From Pseudomonas reactans (GTDB taxonomy: Bacteria; Pseudomonadota; Gammaproteobacteria; Pseudomonadales; Pseudomonadaceae): a DNA stretch of 64,000 nt. Made by a program: the position numbers and the translations under genes. The stretch spans positions 201,668 through 265,667 of the forward strand of contig NZ_JACAPG010000003.1 in NCBI RefSeq assembly GCF_013385825.1, given 5' to 3'. The notes beneath the pieces are model-generated. The model was not told where the DNA came from. It worked only from the letters and a program-made list of their open reading frames with translations, and ran no database searches. Within the stretch, counting starts at the first letter, position 1, and each line of letters begins with the position of its first letter. Shown here piece after piece: positions 7,611-15,999 of the stretch.

Positions 7611-10043
7611 CTAGAAATCCCAGCGTGTAGTGACCATGAAGTTGCGCGGCTCACCGTAAGCGGCCGAGTTATAGAAGCCGATGTTGGTGTAGTAGTGCTT
7701 GTCGAAGATATTGTTGACGTTCAGCGTCGCCGACAGGTTTTTAGTGACCTGATATTTGGTCATCAGGTCCACCAGCCAATAAGCGTCCTGGGAAAACTCT
7801 TCATACCCACCATGGGGTGAGTTGTAGATGTCCTGCCAGCCCACGCTTTGCCAGCGCACGCCACCGCCGACGGTCAGCTTGTCCAGGTCGCCCTTGAGTT
7901 TGTAGGTGGTGAACAGCTTGACCTGGTCTTCGGGCTCGAAGGTGGAGATCTTCACGTCCTTGTCGTCGCGCACCACCTTATGGGTGTAGCCGGCCTGTAG
8001 TTGCCAGCCGGGCGCTATCTCGCCGGACATCTCCAGTTCGTAACCCTTGGTCACGGCCTTGCTGCTCTTGTAGGCGTAGTTGTTCGGGGTCGGTGTCTGG
8101 TTGTTGTAGGCGTCGTCGGAGAGCGCACGATTGGACTCGTGGATTTCAAAGTACGCTGCGCTGGCGTTCACGCGGCCGTCGAGGAAGTCGGCTTTCACGC
8201 CCAGTTCCCAGTTCTGGCCTTCATCCGGTTCCAGCAACTTGTTGTCGCGGTCGCGGTTGTAGTTTTCCTGCGGCATGAAGATGTCGGTGTAGCTGGCGTA
8301 GACCGCATAGGTGTCGTTGAGGTCGTACACGGCACCGACGTAGGGGACGAAGCGCCCCGACTCGCGGTAGTTGGGGTTGTAGCCCGTGACCTGGTAATTG
8401 ACCACACGTCCGCCCAGCAGCAGCTTGAGGTCATCGGCGAGGTTCAGCCGCGTGGTCACGTAGGCACCGGTCTGGCGCACGGTGTCATCGATCAGGGATT
8501 GTGGCTTGCCCCAGTCCGGAATGGTGGCGTGGCCGTGCCAGTTATTGAAGTCGACGATATTGGGGGAGAGGTTCCAATAGCCTTTGCCTTTCCACTCCGA
8601 TGCGCTGATCGAGCCGCCCAGCACCAGTTCATGCTCGCGACCGCCGAGGCTGAACGGGCCGCTGACGTACAGGTCGGCGGAATCGCTGACGGTTTCCCCG
8701 GTGTACTTGCCCGAGGTGAGTTGCGCGGTGCCGTCCGGCTGCGGTTGGTCGCCCTGGATCGAGCCCATCAGCGCGTGATAGCCGTTGATCTTGTGATCCA
8801 GTTGCAGCTTGGTGACCCAGCCATTGCCCAGGTCGTGTTCGAGCATGGCGAATACGGTGCGGGTGTACTGTTCCCAACTGCTCCAGTCAGCGGCGTTGTT
8901 GAACGAGCGCTTGACGCTGTTGCGGTCGCCCTTGGAGTTGATCAGCGGGAAACTGCCCGACCACGATGAGCCCTTCGGCAAGGTGTCCTGGTAATCGCCG
9001 CCGACGGTCAGCAGCGTATCGGGTGACAGGTCGAACTCCATGATGCCGTAGTACGTCGGGCTCTTGCGCGAGTAGTGGTCCATGAACGAATGCTTGTCCT
9101 GATAGGCCGCCACGGCCCGGCCACGCACATTGCCGCTTTCGGTCATGGGGCCGCTGACATCCAACTCGCTGCGATAGTTGTCCCACGAACCGGCGCCGAG
9201 GGTTGCGTGGCCCTGGAAGTCTGCGGTGGGTTTCTTGCGCACCAGGTTGATCGTCGCGCCCAATGAGCCTGCGCCCGTGAGCAGGCCGGTGGCGCCCTTG
9301 AGCACTTCGACACGGTCGTAGATCGCCATGTCGCTCAGGGTGTTGCCCGCCGAGTAAGCGACGTTGCGTGCGGTCGAAGGGATGCCGTCGTACTGGAAAT
9401 TATTGATCGAAAAGCCCCGGGCGTAGTAGTTGGTACGCTCGGTGTCGAAGGCGGAAACGGTGATGCCCGGTGTATGGCGCATCACGTCGTCAACGTTGTT
9501 CAGGCCGAAATCATCCATGTGCTGGCGGGTAACCACGCTCACGGACTGCGGCGTTTCCTTGGGCGTCAGCACCAGGCGCGTGGAGGTCGCGATAGTGCCG
9601 GGTGTGTAGGAACCGGTGCCTTCGGTGACGTTGCCCAGCTGGTTGGCGGTGACGGCGGTCGGGCTCAGCTCCATGGTGCCGTTGCCGGCGATGGGGGCGG
9701 GTTGCAGGGCGTATCCCTGAACGCCTTTCACGGCGCGGTAGCCGCTGCCTTCCAGCAGCCGGTCGAACCCGTCCTGAATCCCGAAGTTGCCTTTCAGCCC
9801 AGGGCCTTTGAGGCCCTCCAGTTCGTGGGACTGGAACACGATGGCCACACCCGCCTGCTGGGCGAAGCGGTTGAGCGAACTGCCCAGCGGCCCGGCGGGG
9901 ATGTCATAGGACTGGGCGGCGACGCTGACGGCGTCCGCCTGGGCCAGGCCGATGTTCAAGGTGCCGGCAGTGATGAGGGCCAAGGACAGCGGTGCACTTT
10001 TCAGTAGCCGAAAGCGTCCGCGTGGGTAGGAAGGGGTGTGCAT
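7611..10043 (-). CDS. TonB-dependent ferric-siderophore receptor with signalling domain
   Basis: 810 aa. A signal peptide (about residues 1-36, ending AQA) is followed by an STN/secretin-TonB N-terminal signalling domain (about 45-115, YDIPAGPLGSSLNRFAQQAG), a plug domain (about 160-270, SVSVVTRQHMDDF) and a 22-strand barrel ending in the outer-membrane signature Phe (WDF). This layout belongs to the FpvA/FoxA/FhuE transducing receptors, which pass the signal of bound siderophore to a FecR-like anti-sigma factor. The genes fecR and fecI directly upstream on the same strand complete the system. The siderophore is not identifiable; a xenosiderophore is likely. About 78 bp separate it from fecR. 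Confidence 0.93.
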   Translation of the reverse strand: MHTPSYPRGRFRLLKSAPLSLALITAGTLNIGLAQADAVSVAAQSYDIPAGPLGSSLNRFAQQAGVAIVFQSHELEGLKGPGLKGNFGIQDGFDRLLEGSGYRAVKGVQGYALQPAPIAGNGTMELSPTAVTANQLGNVTEGTGSYTPGTIATSTRLVLTPKETPQSVSVVTRQHMDDFGLNNVDDVMRHTPGITVSAFDTERTNYYARGFSINNFQYDGIPSTARNVAYSAGNTLSDMAIYDRVEVLKGATGLLTGAGSLGATINLVRKKPTADFQGHATLGAGSWDNYRSELDVSGPMTESGNVRGRAVAAYQDKHSFMDHYSRKSPTYYGIMEFDLSPDTLLTVGGDYQDTLPKGSSWSGSFPLINSKGDRNSVKRSFNNAADWSSWEQYTRTVFAMLEHDLGNGWVTKLQLDHKINGYHALMGSIQGDQPQPDGTAQLTSGKYTGETVSDSADLYVSGPFSLGGREHELVLGGSISASEWKGKGYWNLSPNIVDFNNWHGHATIPDWGKPQSLIDDTVRQTGAYVTTRLNLADDLKLLLGGRVVNYQVTGYNPNYRESGRFVPYVGAVYDLNDTYAVYASYTDIFMPQENYNRDRDNKLLEPDEGQNWELGVKADFLDGRVNASAAYFEIHESNRALSDDAYNNQTPTPNNYAYKSSKAVTKGYELEMSGEIAPGWQLQAGYTHKVVRDDKDVKISTFEPEDQVKLFTTYKLKGDLDKLTVGGGVRWQSVGWQDIYNSPHGGYEEFSQDAYWLVDLMTKYQVTKNLSATLNVNNIFDKHYYTNIGFYNSAAYGEPRNFMVTTRWDF

Positions 10044-10107
10044 GGGGAAGGCAGTCCTTTATGTGTCGAATTACCTTCCTTGACGGGCAACCTCGAAAAA
10101 ACCGGAA

Positions 10108-10130
10108 GCAAATGCGAATAATTATTTATT
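10108..10130 (-). promoter_or_regulatory. Possible Fur-box-like site between fecR and the receptor gene
   Basis: GCAAATGCGAATAATTATTTATT resembles the A/T-rich Fur consensus (GATAATGATAATCATTATC) imperfectly. It overlaps the fecR stop codon (10122-10124) and lies about 65-85 bp upstream of the receptor start, where a FecI-type promoter would also be expected. Confidence 0.35.
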
Positions 10131-11093
10131 GGATGCTGGCTCGGGGCCAACCACGATCAGCCAGGGCGTGAAGGACTGCACCCGTATCGGCAACGTTTGC
10201 GCGAGTAATTGCAAGGCATGGTCGCTGTTATCCAGGGGGATCACGGCCGACACACGCAGGTTTTGCAGTGCGGCGCGATCAAACTGCACGCGGCCGCTGC
10301 GGTGCCGGGCGATTTCGTCCAGCACGTCGGGCAAGGGCTGGTTCTCCACCACCAATTGATGGCGGCGCCAGGCTTCATTGATGCTGCTCGGGTCGACAGT
10401 GCCCGCCAAGCGGACTTGGTTTTTGTGCAACAGGGCCCGCGACCCAGCATCGACTTCCAGCGTCTGCTGGCCGTTCGCGCTTTGTGCCGCCACGCGAGAG
10501 TGGAGCATGCTCAGCACAGTGACATCACCTTCGCGCTTGACCACGAACCGTGTGCCCAGTGCACGCAGGGTGCCTTGGGGCGTCTGCACGACAAACGGCC
10601 GGGTGCTGTCGTGGGCGACTTCCACCAGGATTTCGCCTTGCAACAGTTCGATACGGCGCTGCTGGCTATCAAAGTGCAGGTTCGCTGCGCTGATGCCATT
10701 GAGGGTCAGTGTCGAACCGTCCGCCAGTTGCAGGGTTTGCCATTGGCTCGGGCCATTTCGTACATCGGCCATCCACTGCCGTGGATAGGGGCTGATCAAC
10801 AAGGCCGCTGCCGGAATCGCCAGGCTGCACGCCAATACCAGCGCGCGCAGGGCGTGCTTGCGGCGACGGCTTTTCGGCTGCGCAAAGGCCGCATCCAGAG
10901 CTGCGCGGGCAGGGGCTTTTTTACCGCGCAGGGCCTGCATGCGTGAAGTGGCGGCTTCCATGCGAGCGGCGGCTGCCGCGTGATGCGGGCCTTGTTGCTT
11001 CCAGCGCTCGAACGCCTGCTGCTGGGCCTCGTCCCATTCGCCATCGTGCAGGCGCAGCAGCCATTCGGCGGCTTGTTCTTCGACGTCCGACAT
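10122..11093 (-). CDS. FecR-family anti-sigma factor / sigma regulator
   Basis: 323 aa. An N-terminal cytoplasmic DUF4880-type region (WLLRLHDGEWDEAQQQAFERW, about residues 11-31) is followed by one transmembrane segment (about 85-101, ALRALVLACSLAIPAAALLI), a periplasmic FecR domain (about 115-215, GSTLTLNGISAANLHF to RALGTRFVV) and a C-terminal STN-like region. It should hold the FecI-type sigma factor and relay the receptor signal across the inner membrane. The start lies 6 bp after the fecI stop, so the two are probably co-translated. Confidence 0.92.
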   Translation of the reverse strand: MSDVEEQAAEWLLRLHDGEWDEAQQQAFERWKQQGPHHAAAAARMEAATSRMQALRGKKAPARAALDAAFAQPKSRRRKHALRALVLACSLAIPAAALLISPYPRQWMADVRNGPSQWQTLQLADGSTLTLNGISAANLHFDSQQRRIELLQGEILVEVAHDSTRPFVVQTPQGTLRALGTRFVVKREGDVTVLSMLHSRVAAQSANGQQTLEVDAGSRALLHKNQVRLAGTVDPSSINEAWRRHQLVVENQPLPDVLDEIARHRSGRVQFDRAALQNLRVSAVIPLDNSDHALQLLAQTLPIRVQSFTPWLIVVGPEPASNK

Positions 11094-11099
11094 GCTTGA

Positions 11100-11618
11100 T
11101 CAGGTGTCCATGCTGTGGCTGCAATGCATAAGCGCCTGGATCAGGTACTTGCGCACGGTGCGCTCCGACAACTTGAGCTGCCGGGCGATCTGTTGCTGGG
11201 TCATGTCTTCGAGGTAATACAGCACGAAGGCCTGGCGCGAGTATTCGTGCATGCCTTCCAGGATAAAGGCGATCTGTTCGAGGGCTTCGAGGGTGGTGTG
11301 GATTTGCTCCGGGGATTGGAAACCTTCGAGCGCATCCACCGTCAATGCCAATTCTTGCAGGTAAGCCTGTTCAATCTGCTTGCGCCGCGCTTGGTCGATA
11401 AGCAGGCGCCGGGCGGTGGTGCTCAGGTACGCGCGGGGTTCGCGAATGCCGGCGACGGACTCGCGCGCGTTCAGGATGCGTGCAAAGGTATCGTGCGCCA
11501 GGTCGGCGGCATTCTGTCGACAGCCCAGCTTGCGTCTTAGCCAGGTGAGCAGCCAGCCATGATGCTCGCTGTAGAGCTGGGTAATTTCCCGTTGGAAGGG
11601 CGGTTCACCCACAGACAT
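11100..11618 (-). CDS. FecI-type ECF sigma factor
   Basis: 172 aa, the usual size of an extracytoplasmic-function sigma factor of the iron-starvation group. Region 2 is visible around residues 10-75 (LYSEHHGWLLTWLRRKLGCRQNAADLAHDTF) and region 4 around 110-165 (YLEDMTQQQIARQLKLSERTVRKYLIQAL). It would direct RNA polymerase to the receptor gene when siderophore is bound. It is first in the fecI-fecR-receptor order and has a Fur-like box just upstream. No strong Shine-Dalgarno is seen before the ATG. Confidence 0.92.
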   Translation of the reverse strand: MSVGEPPFQREITQLYSEHHGWLLTWLRRKLGCRQNAADLAHDTFARILNARESVAGIREPRAYLSTTARRLLIDQARRKQIEQAYLQELALTVDALEGFQSPEQIHTTLEALEQIAFILEGMHEYSRQAFVLYYLEDMTQQQIARQLKLSERTVRKYLIQALMHCSHSMDT

Positions 11619-11632
11619 AGGCGTGGCTCAAG

Positions 11633-11655
11633 TGTTATTGAGAATGGTTTTTAAT
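11633..11655 (-). promoter_or_regulatory. Probable Fur box upstream of fecI
   Basis: GTTATTGAGAATGGTTTTTAATT agrees well with the Fur 7-1-7 pattern (TGAGAAT half-site with an imperfect inverted partner). It lies 15-37 bp upstream of the fecI start, where Fur-Fe would block transcription. Confidence 0.65.
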
Positions 11656-11818
11656 TGTGCGGCCAAGGGGCGGGTAAACGCAATAGACTCGCGTTTGAAG
11701 GTGTAGAAGCCCGTTTTTGCTGGGTTTTGTCGTGCCTGAGAAAATATTTCAAATAAATTGCATTTAAATCAAGACATTGCGGATTTTTGGTGTATGATGC
11801 CGCCCACACCGAAACGAA

Positions 11819-11894
11819 GGGTGATTAGCTCAGCTGGGAGAGCGTCTGCCTTACAAGCAGAATGTCGGCGGTTCGATCCCGTCATCACCCACCA
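11819..11894 (+). tRNA. tRNA-Val (anticodon TAC), copy 2
   Basis: Identical by eye to the copy at 7296-7371, with CCA encoded. Confidence 0.97.
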
Positions 11895-11913
11895 TTCGCT
11901 TCATGTGTTACGC

Positions 11914-11990
11914 GCAGCGGTAGTTCAGTCGGTTAGAATACCGGCCTGTCACGCCGGGGGTCGCGGGTTCGAGTCCCGTCCGCTGCGCCA
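11914..11990 (+). tRNA. tRNA-Asp (anticodon GTC), copy 2
   Basis: Identical by eye to the copy at 7391-7467, with CCA encoded. Confidence 0.97.
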
Positions 11991-12031
11991 TATTCGGTCA
12001 CCTGGAACACTGAACGCCAGGTCACCACAAG

Positions 12032-12059
12032 AAGCCCGCTCATTGAGCGGGCTTTTTTT
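12032..12059 (+). terminator. Rho-independent terminator of tRNA unit 2
   Basis: AAGCCCGCTCA/TGAGCGGGCTT stem with a loop change (TT for AT in the centre region) and a longer T-run than copy 1. Confidence 0.9.
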
Positions 12060-12295
12060 CGTCTGCGATTTCTTCTTCTTATGCCCTGCCAGTGTGCACT
12101 GCCTATTCGTCCTGAACTGTACGGGTGCGCCATGACGTGGGGGAATACCCCCATGCACATTGGTTGATTGCGCCCTCGGTCGCTCAAGCGTTTATCTATA
12201 GCCACGCGAAGACTTCCAGGCGGGTTACCGGCAGCAGGATGCTGCGGGGACTCGCTCTCCAACATAAAAATAGTCTGCAAGGGGAATGGCTCTCT

Positions 12296-13879
12296 ATGAA
12301 ATATCCACTGCGTCCGTTGGTGTTCTGGCCAACGTTCCTGATTCTGCTGGCGGCGGTGATCGCCAGCTACGTCGACCTGAATGCGTTCCTTGCGGTCAGC
12401 AAACAGCTCAACAACCTGATCCTGAAGAACTTCTCATGGCTGTTCAGTGCCGGCTCGTTTGCCATGGTAGTGCTGACCGCGATCGTCTACTTTTCCGCGC
12501 TGGGCAAGGTGCGTATCGGCGGTGAAGACGCCCAGCCGCTGCTGAGCAAATGGCGCTGGTTCATGGTGGCGCTGTGCACCACGCTCGCGGTGGGCGTGCT
12601 GTTCTGGACCACCGCCGAACCGCTTTATCACCTGTACGGCCCGCCCACCAGCCTGCCGATCGAGGCGGGCAGTGCAGCGGCGAAGAGCTTTGCCATGTCG
12701 ACGATGTTCCTGCACTGGACCATCACGCCCTACGCCATCTACCTGGTGCCCTCGCTGGTGTTTGCGTTGGTGTTCTACAACCGTCGCAGCAATTTCTCCA
12801 TCGGCGCCATGCTTGAACCGTTGCTGGGCGAAGCGCGGGTCCGGCGCTATGCCGGGCTGATCGACACCCTGGCGATGTTCGCCCTGGTGGCCGGCATGGC
12901 CTCGTCCCTCGGTACCGGTGCGTTGACCCTGGCCGGTGGCCTGGCCCAGTACATTGGCGGTGAAACCACGCCGTTTCGCCTGGCCATCATCATCGCAATC
13001 ATCGTCATCACCTTTGTCGCCTCGGCCGCCAGCGGCCTGCAAAAAGGCATCGTGATGCTGTCCTCGTTCAACACCTGGATCATGCTGGCCCTGGGGCTGT
13101 TCGTGCTGTTGTGCGGGCCGACCCTGTACATGTTCAGCCTCGGCGTCGAGTCGCTGGGCGTGTACCTCGACACCTTCTTCAGCCGCAGCCTGTTCACCGG
13201 CGCCGCCAGTGGCGACACCTGGCCGCACAGTTGGACAGTGTTCTACTGGTCGGTGTGGTTTGCCTGGGCGCCGGTCAGCGCGTTGTTCCTCGGCAAGATC
13301 GGCCGCGGCTACACGGTGCGTGAATTCATCCATATCAACATGCTGTACCCGGCGTTGTTCACGGCGGTGTGGATCTGCATCTTCTCCGGCACCAGCCTGT
13401 ACTTCGATGCGCTGGGCGACGGCAGCCTCAACCGGGTGCTGAACGAGCAGGGCGTGGAACATGTGCTGTACCAAATGTTCCAGCAACTGCCGGCCAGCGG
13501 CCTGATGATCGCGTTCCTGCTGTTCGTGGCGTTCATCTCCTTTGTCACTGCCGCCGACTCCAGCACCGACGTGATCGCCAACCTGTGCAGCAAAGGCGTG
13601 ACCGCCGATTCCGACCTGGACGGCAATCCAATGCTGAAGATTGTCTGGGGTGTGATCATCGGCTCAGTGTCGTGGGTGATGGTCGCCTTTGTCGGCATCG
13701 ACGGGGTGAAGATGCTCTCCAACCTCGGCGGTCTGCCGGGCATGATCCTGGTGTTGCTGGCCAGTACCTCACTGATCTTCTGGTTGAAAAACCCCGCATT
13801 GCTGGATGTGAAACGCCTTCAGCGGACCCCCGAGACGGAACTGCGCGGCGCCAGCCCGGTGCCGGATTTCGCCCGCTGA
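12296..13879 (+). CDS. BCCT-family quaternary amine transporter
   Basis: 527 aa, about twelve transmembrane helices, standard length for the betaine/choline/carnitine transporter family and without the long C-terminal tail of osmosensing members. Visible blocks: VGVLFWTTAEPLYHLYGPP (about residue 98), FLHWTITPYAIYLVP (about 138) and the aromatic stretch WTVFYWSVWFAWAPVSALFL (about 311) typical of BCCT substrate sites. The in-frame region before 12296 has no family similarity; the chosen ATG follows CAAGGGG. It is 28 bp upstream of a CocE-type hydrolase, suggesting import of a quaternary amine ester or amide for catabolism rather than osmoprotection. Confidence 0.88.
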   Translation: MKYPLRPLVFWPTFLILLAAVIASYVDLNAFLAVSKQLNNLILKNFSWLFSAGSFAMVVLTAIVYFSALGKVRIGGEDAQPLLSKWRWFMVALCTTLAVGVLFWTTAEPLYHLYGPPTSLPIEAGSAAAKSFAMSTMFLHWTITPYAIYLVPSLVFALVFYNRRSNFSIGAMLEPLLGEARVRRYAGLIDTLAMFALVAGMASSLGTGALTLAGGLAQYIGGETTPFRLAIIIAIIVITFVASAASGLQKGIVMLSSFNTWIMLALGLFVLLCGPTLYMFSLGVESLGVYLDTFFSRSLFTGAASGDTWPHSWTVFYWSVWFAWAPVSALFLGKIGRGYTVREFIHINMLYPALFTAVWICIFSGTSLYFDALGDGSLNRVLNEQGVEHVLYQMFQQLPASGLMIAFLLFVAFISFVTAADSSTDVIANLCSKGVTADSDLDGNPMLKIVWGVIIGSVSWVMVAFVGIDGVKMLSNLGGLPGMILVLLASTSLIFWLKNPALLDVKRLQRTPETELRGASPVPDFAR

Positions 13880-13906
13880 TCGATTGAACCGCTGTAGGAG
13901 TTACTG

Positions 13907-15916
13907 ATGGACATCGTCACTGAATTTGCTTACACCGTGCGCGAAATCGAGCACTGCCTGATCCCCTTGAAGGACGGCACGCAACTGGCCGCCCGCATAT
14001 GGCTGCCGGAAGTCGCCGGTTTGCAGACTTTCCCGGCAATCCTCGAATACCTGCCGTACCGCAAACGCGATGGCACCGCCGTACGCGATGCGCTGACCCA
14101 CCCTTGGATGGCAGGGCAGGGCTATGTGTGTGTACGCGTCGATATGCGCGGCAACGGTGAATCCCAGGGCCTGATGGCCGATGAATACCTGCTGCAGGAA
14201 CAGGAAGACGCCCTCGAAGTGATCGACTGGCTGTGCCGGCAACCCTGGTGCGACGGCAATGTCGGCATGATGGGCATCTCCTGGGGCGGTTTCAACGGCC
14301 TGCAAGTCGCGGCGCGCCAGCCCGAGGCATTGAAGGCGATCATTACCCTGTGCTCCACCGATGACCGTTTCGCCGACGACATCCATTACAAGGGCGGCAA
14401 CCTGCTGATGGAGAACTTTGGCTGGGCCGCCACCATGCTCAACTTCAGCGCGGCGGTGCCGGATCCTGCGCTGGTGGGCGACGACTGGAAAGACCTCTGG
14501 CACCAACGCCTGGACGCCATGCCGTTGCTGGCGGAAACCTGGCTGCAACACCAGACCCGCGATGACTACTGGCGCCATGGCTCGGTGTGCGAGGACTATT
14601 CGAAGATCAAGGCGGCCGTGTATGCCGTCGGCGGCTGGGGCGATGCCTACCGCAACACCGTTTCGCGCCTGATGCAAAACCTGCCGGGCCCGAAGAAAGC
14701 CATGATCGGGCCGTGGATCCACAAGTACCCGCATTTTGCCGTGCCGAACCCGGCCATCGGCTTCCTACAAGAGGCTAAACGCTGGTGGGATCACTGGCTT
14801 AAGGGCATCGATAACGGGGTAATGGATGACGCAGCCTGCACCTTCTACTTACAAGATATTCTGCCGCCGAAGGGCAGTTATGCCGAGCGGCCGGGGATCT
14901 GGGTGCAGACCTCCGGTTGGCCGGATCTGCAGGTGCAATGGACTGATTTCAGCCTCGGTGAACAGGGCCTGAAAGCAGGATCAGAGCCTTTGGCGGCGCC
15001 GCGCAGTGTCTGCTCGCCGTTGACCACCGGCTTGCATCAGGGCGAGTACTGCGCCATCTGGTTTGGCCCCGATGGGCCGACGGATCAACGCCGTGATGAT
15101 GCGAACTCGCTGTGCTTCGACTCCGAGCCGCTGACCGAGCCGCTGGCGTTGCTCGGCGATGCACGTCTCACGTTACGCCTGGCAAGCGACACTTCTTGTG
15201 GTCAATTGGTCGCCCGGCTGAATGCGATAGCGCCGGACGGGCACGTCACCCAGATCAGCTACGGTGTGCTTAATCTCACACTGCGTGAGGACTTTTCCCA
15301 GGTAACGCCGGTAGTCCCCGGTGAACCCATGGACGTGCAGTTAAACCTCGACCACATCGGCATGCGCCTGCCCGCCGGCTACCGTTTGCGTCTGGCGCTC
15401 AGCACGGCGAGTTTCCCGCTGCTGTGGCCGAGCCGTGAATTGACCACCCTGACGTTGCTACCCACCCTGCAAAGCCTGCAACTGCCGATATTCAAAGGCG
15501 AGGCGGTGGACTGCCCGTTCGAAGCGCCGCAGTCGGCTACGCCGGTAGCGATGGAGGTCCTACGCGCCGCTGCGCCGAAACGCACCTTGATCGAAGACGT
15601 CGGCAGTGGTGAAGTCTGCGTGAAAATCGAAGATGACTTGGGTTCGGTGCGTTTTACCGACCACGGCTTGTCGGTGGACCAGCGTTGCACCGAGCAATAC
15701 CGCACCTTGCCCTGGGATCCGCTGTCGACGCGGGCTGACATTGAATGGCACTACCGAGTCGGCCGCGACCAGTGGGCCGTGGAGGTGGAAAGCCATTTGA
15801 GCGTGCACGCCGACGCCGAGTGGTTCTACATCGAAGCGGAGCAGACCGCCTGGGAAAATGGCCAGTTGGAACACCGTCGGCAATGGAGTAAACGCGTGGC
15901 CAGGGTCGCACTCTGA
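13907..15916 (+). CDS. CocE/NonD family serine hydrolase
   Basis: 669 aa. The N-terminal alpha/beta-hydrolase domain carries the nucleophile elbow GISWGG (Ser near residue 125), the probable acid in GGWGDAYRN (about 245) and the His in GPWIHKYPHF (about 272). A C-terminal jelly-roll domain (about 400-560) follows, as in cocaine esterase and Xaa-Pro dipeptidyl peptidases. No signal peptide is seen, so it acts in the cytoplasm on an ester or amide. Coupling to the BCCT gene (28-bp gap, GTAGGAG before the ATG) implies the substrate is imported by that transporter. Confidence 0.87.
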   Translation: MDIVTEFAYTVREIEHCLIPLKDGTQLAARIWLPEVAGLQTFPAILEYLPYRKRDGTAVRDALTHPWMAGQGYVCVRVDMRGNGESQGLMADEYLLQEQEDALEVIDWLCRQPWCDGNVGMMGISWGGFNGLQVAARQPEALKAIITLCSTDDRFADDIHYKGGNLLMENFGWAATMLNFSAAVPDPALVGDDWKDLWHQRLDAMPLLAETWLQHQTRDDYWRHGSVCEDYSKIKAAVYAVGGWGDAYRNTVSRLMQNLPGPKKAMIGPWIHKYPHFAVPNPAIGFLQEAKRWWDHWLKGIDNGVMDDAACTFYLQDILPPKGSYAERPGIWVQTSGWPDLQVQWTDFSLGEQGLKAGSEPLAAPRSVCSPLTTGLHQGEYCAIWFGPDGPTDQRRDDANSLCFDSEPLTEPLALLGDARLTLRLASDTSCGQLVARLNAIAPDGHVTQISYGVLNLTLREDFSQVTPVVPGEPMDVQLNLDHIGMRLPAGYRLRLALSTASFPLLWPSRELTTLTLLPTLQSLQLPIFKGEAVDCPFEAPQSATPVAMEVLRAAAPKRTLIEDVGSGEVCVKIEDDLGSVRFTDHGLSVDQRCTEQYRTLPWDPLSTRADIEWHYRVGRDQWAVEVESHLSVHADAEWFYIEAEQTAWENGQLEHRRQWSKRVARVAL

Positions 15917-15999
15917 GCAGGCAACTGGCAGGATGCTCGCCAACGTGATCTCTGCGGGCCTGGGGTAACCTGGGCCCGTCATTGCCAATGGACTTGCTC

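Larger units (their letters stand above)
11804..12071 (+). repeat. Direct repeat copy 2: leader, tRNA-Val, tRNA-Asp, terminator
   Basis: Second copy of 7281-7548. The two tRNA genes and the spacer between them look identical to copy 1, while the promoter upstream is unrelated (-10 TATGAT at 11793-11798, possible -35 AAGACA at 11771-11776). Confidence 0.9.

Noticed and set aside
11933..12280. Minus-strand ORF giving GTRTRDPRRDRPVF-like protein over tRNA-Asp copy 2
   Set aside because: This peptide is the well-known antisense shadow of tRNA-Asp/Val genes; no Shine-Dalgarno and no coding pattern outside the tRNA.
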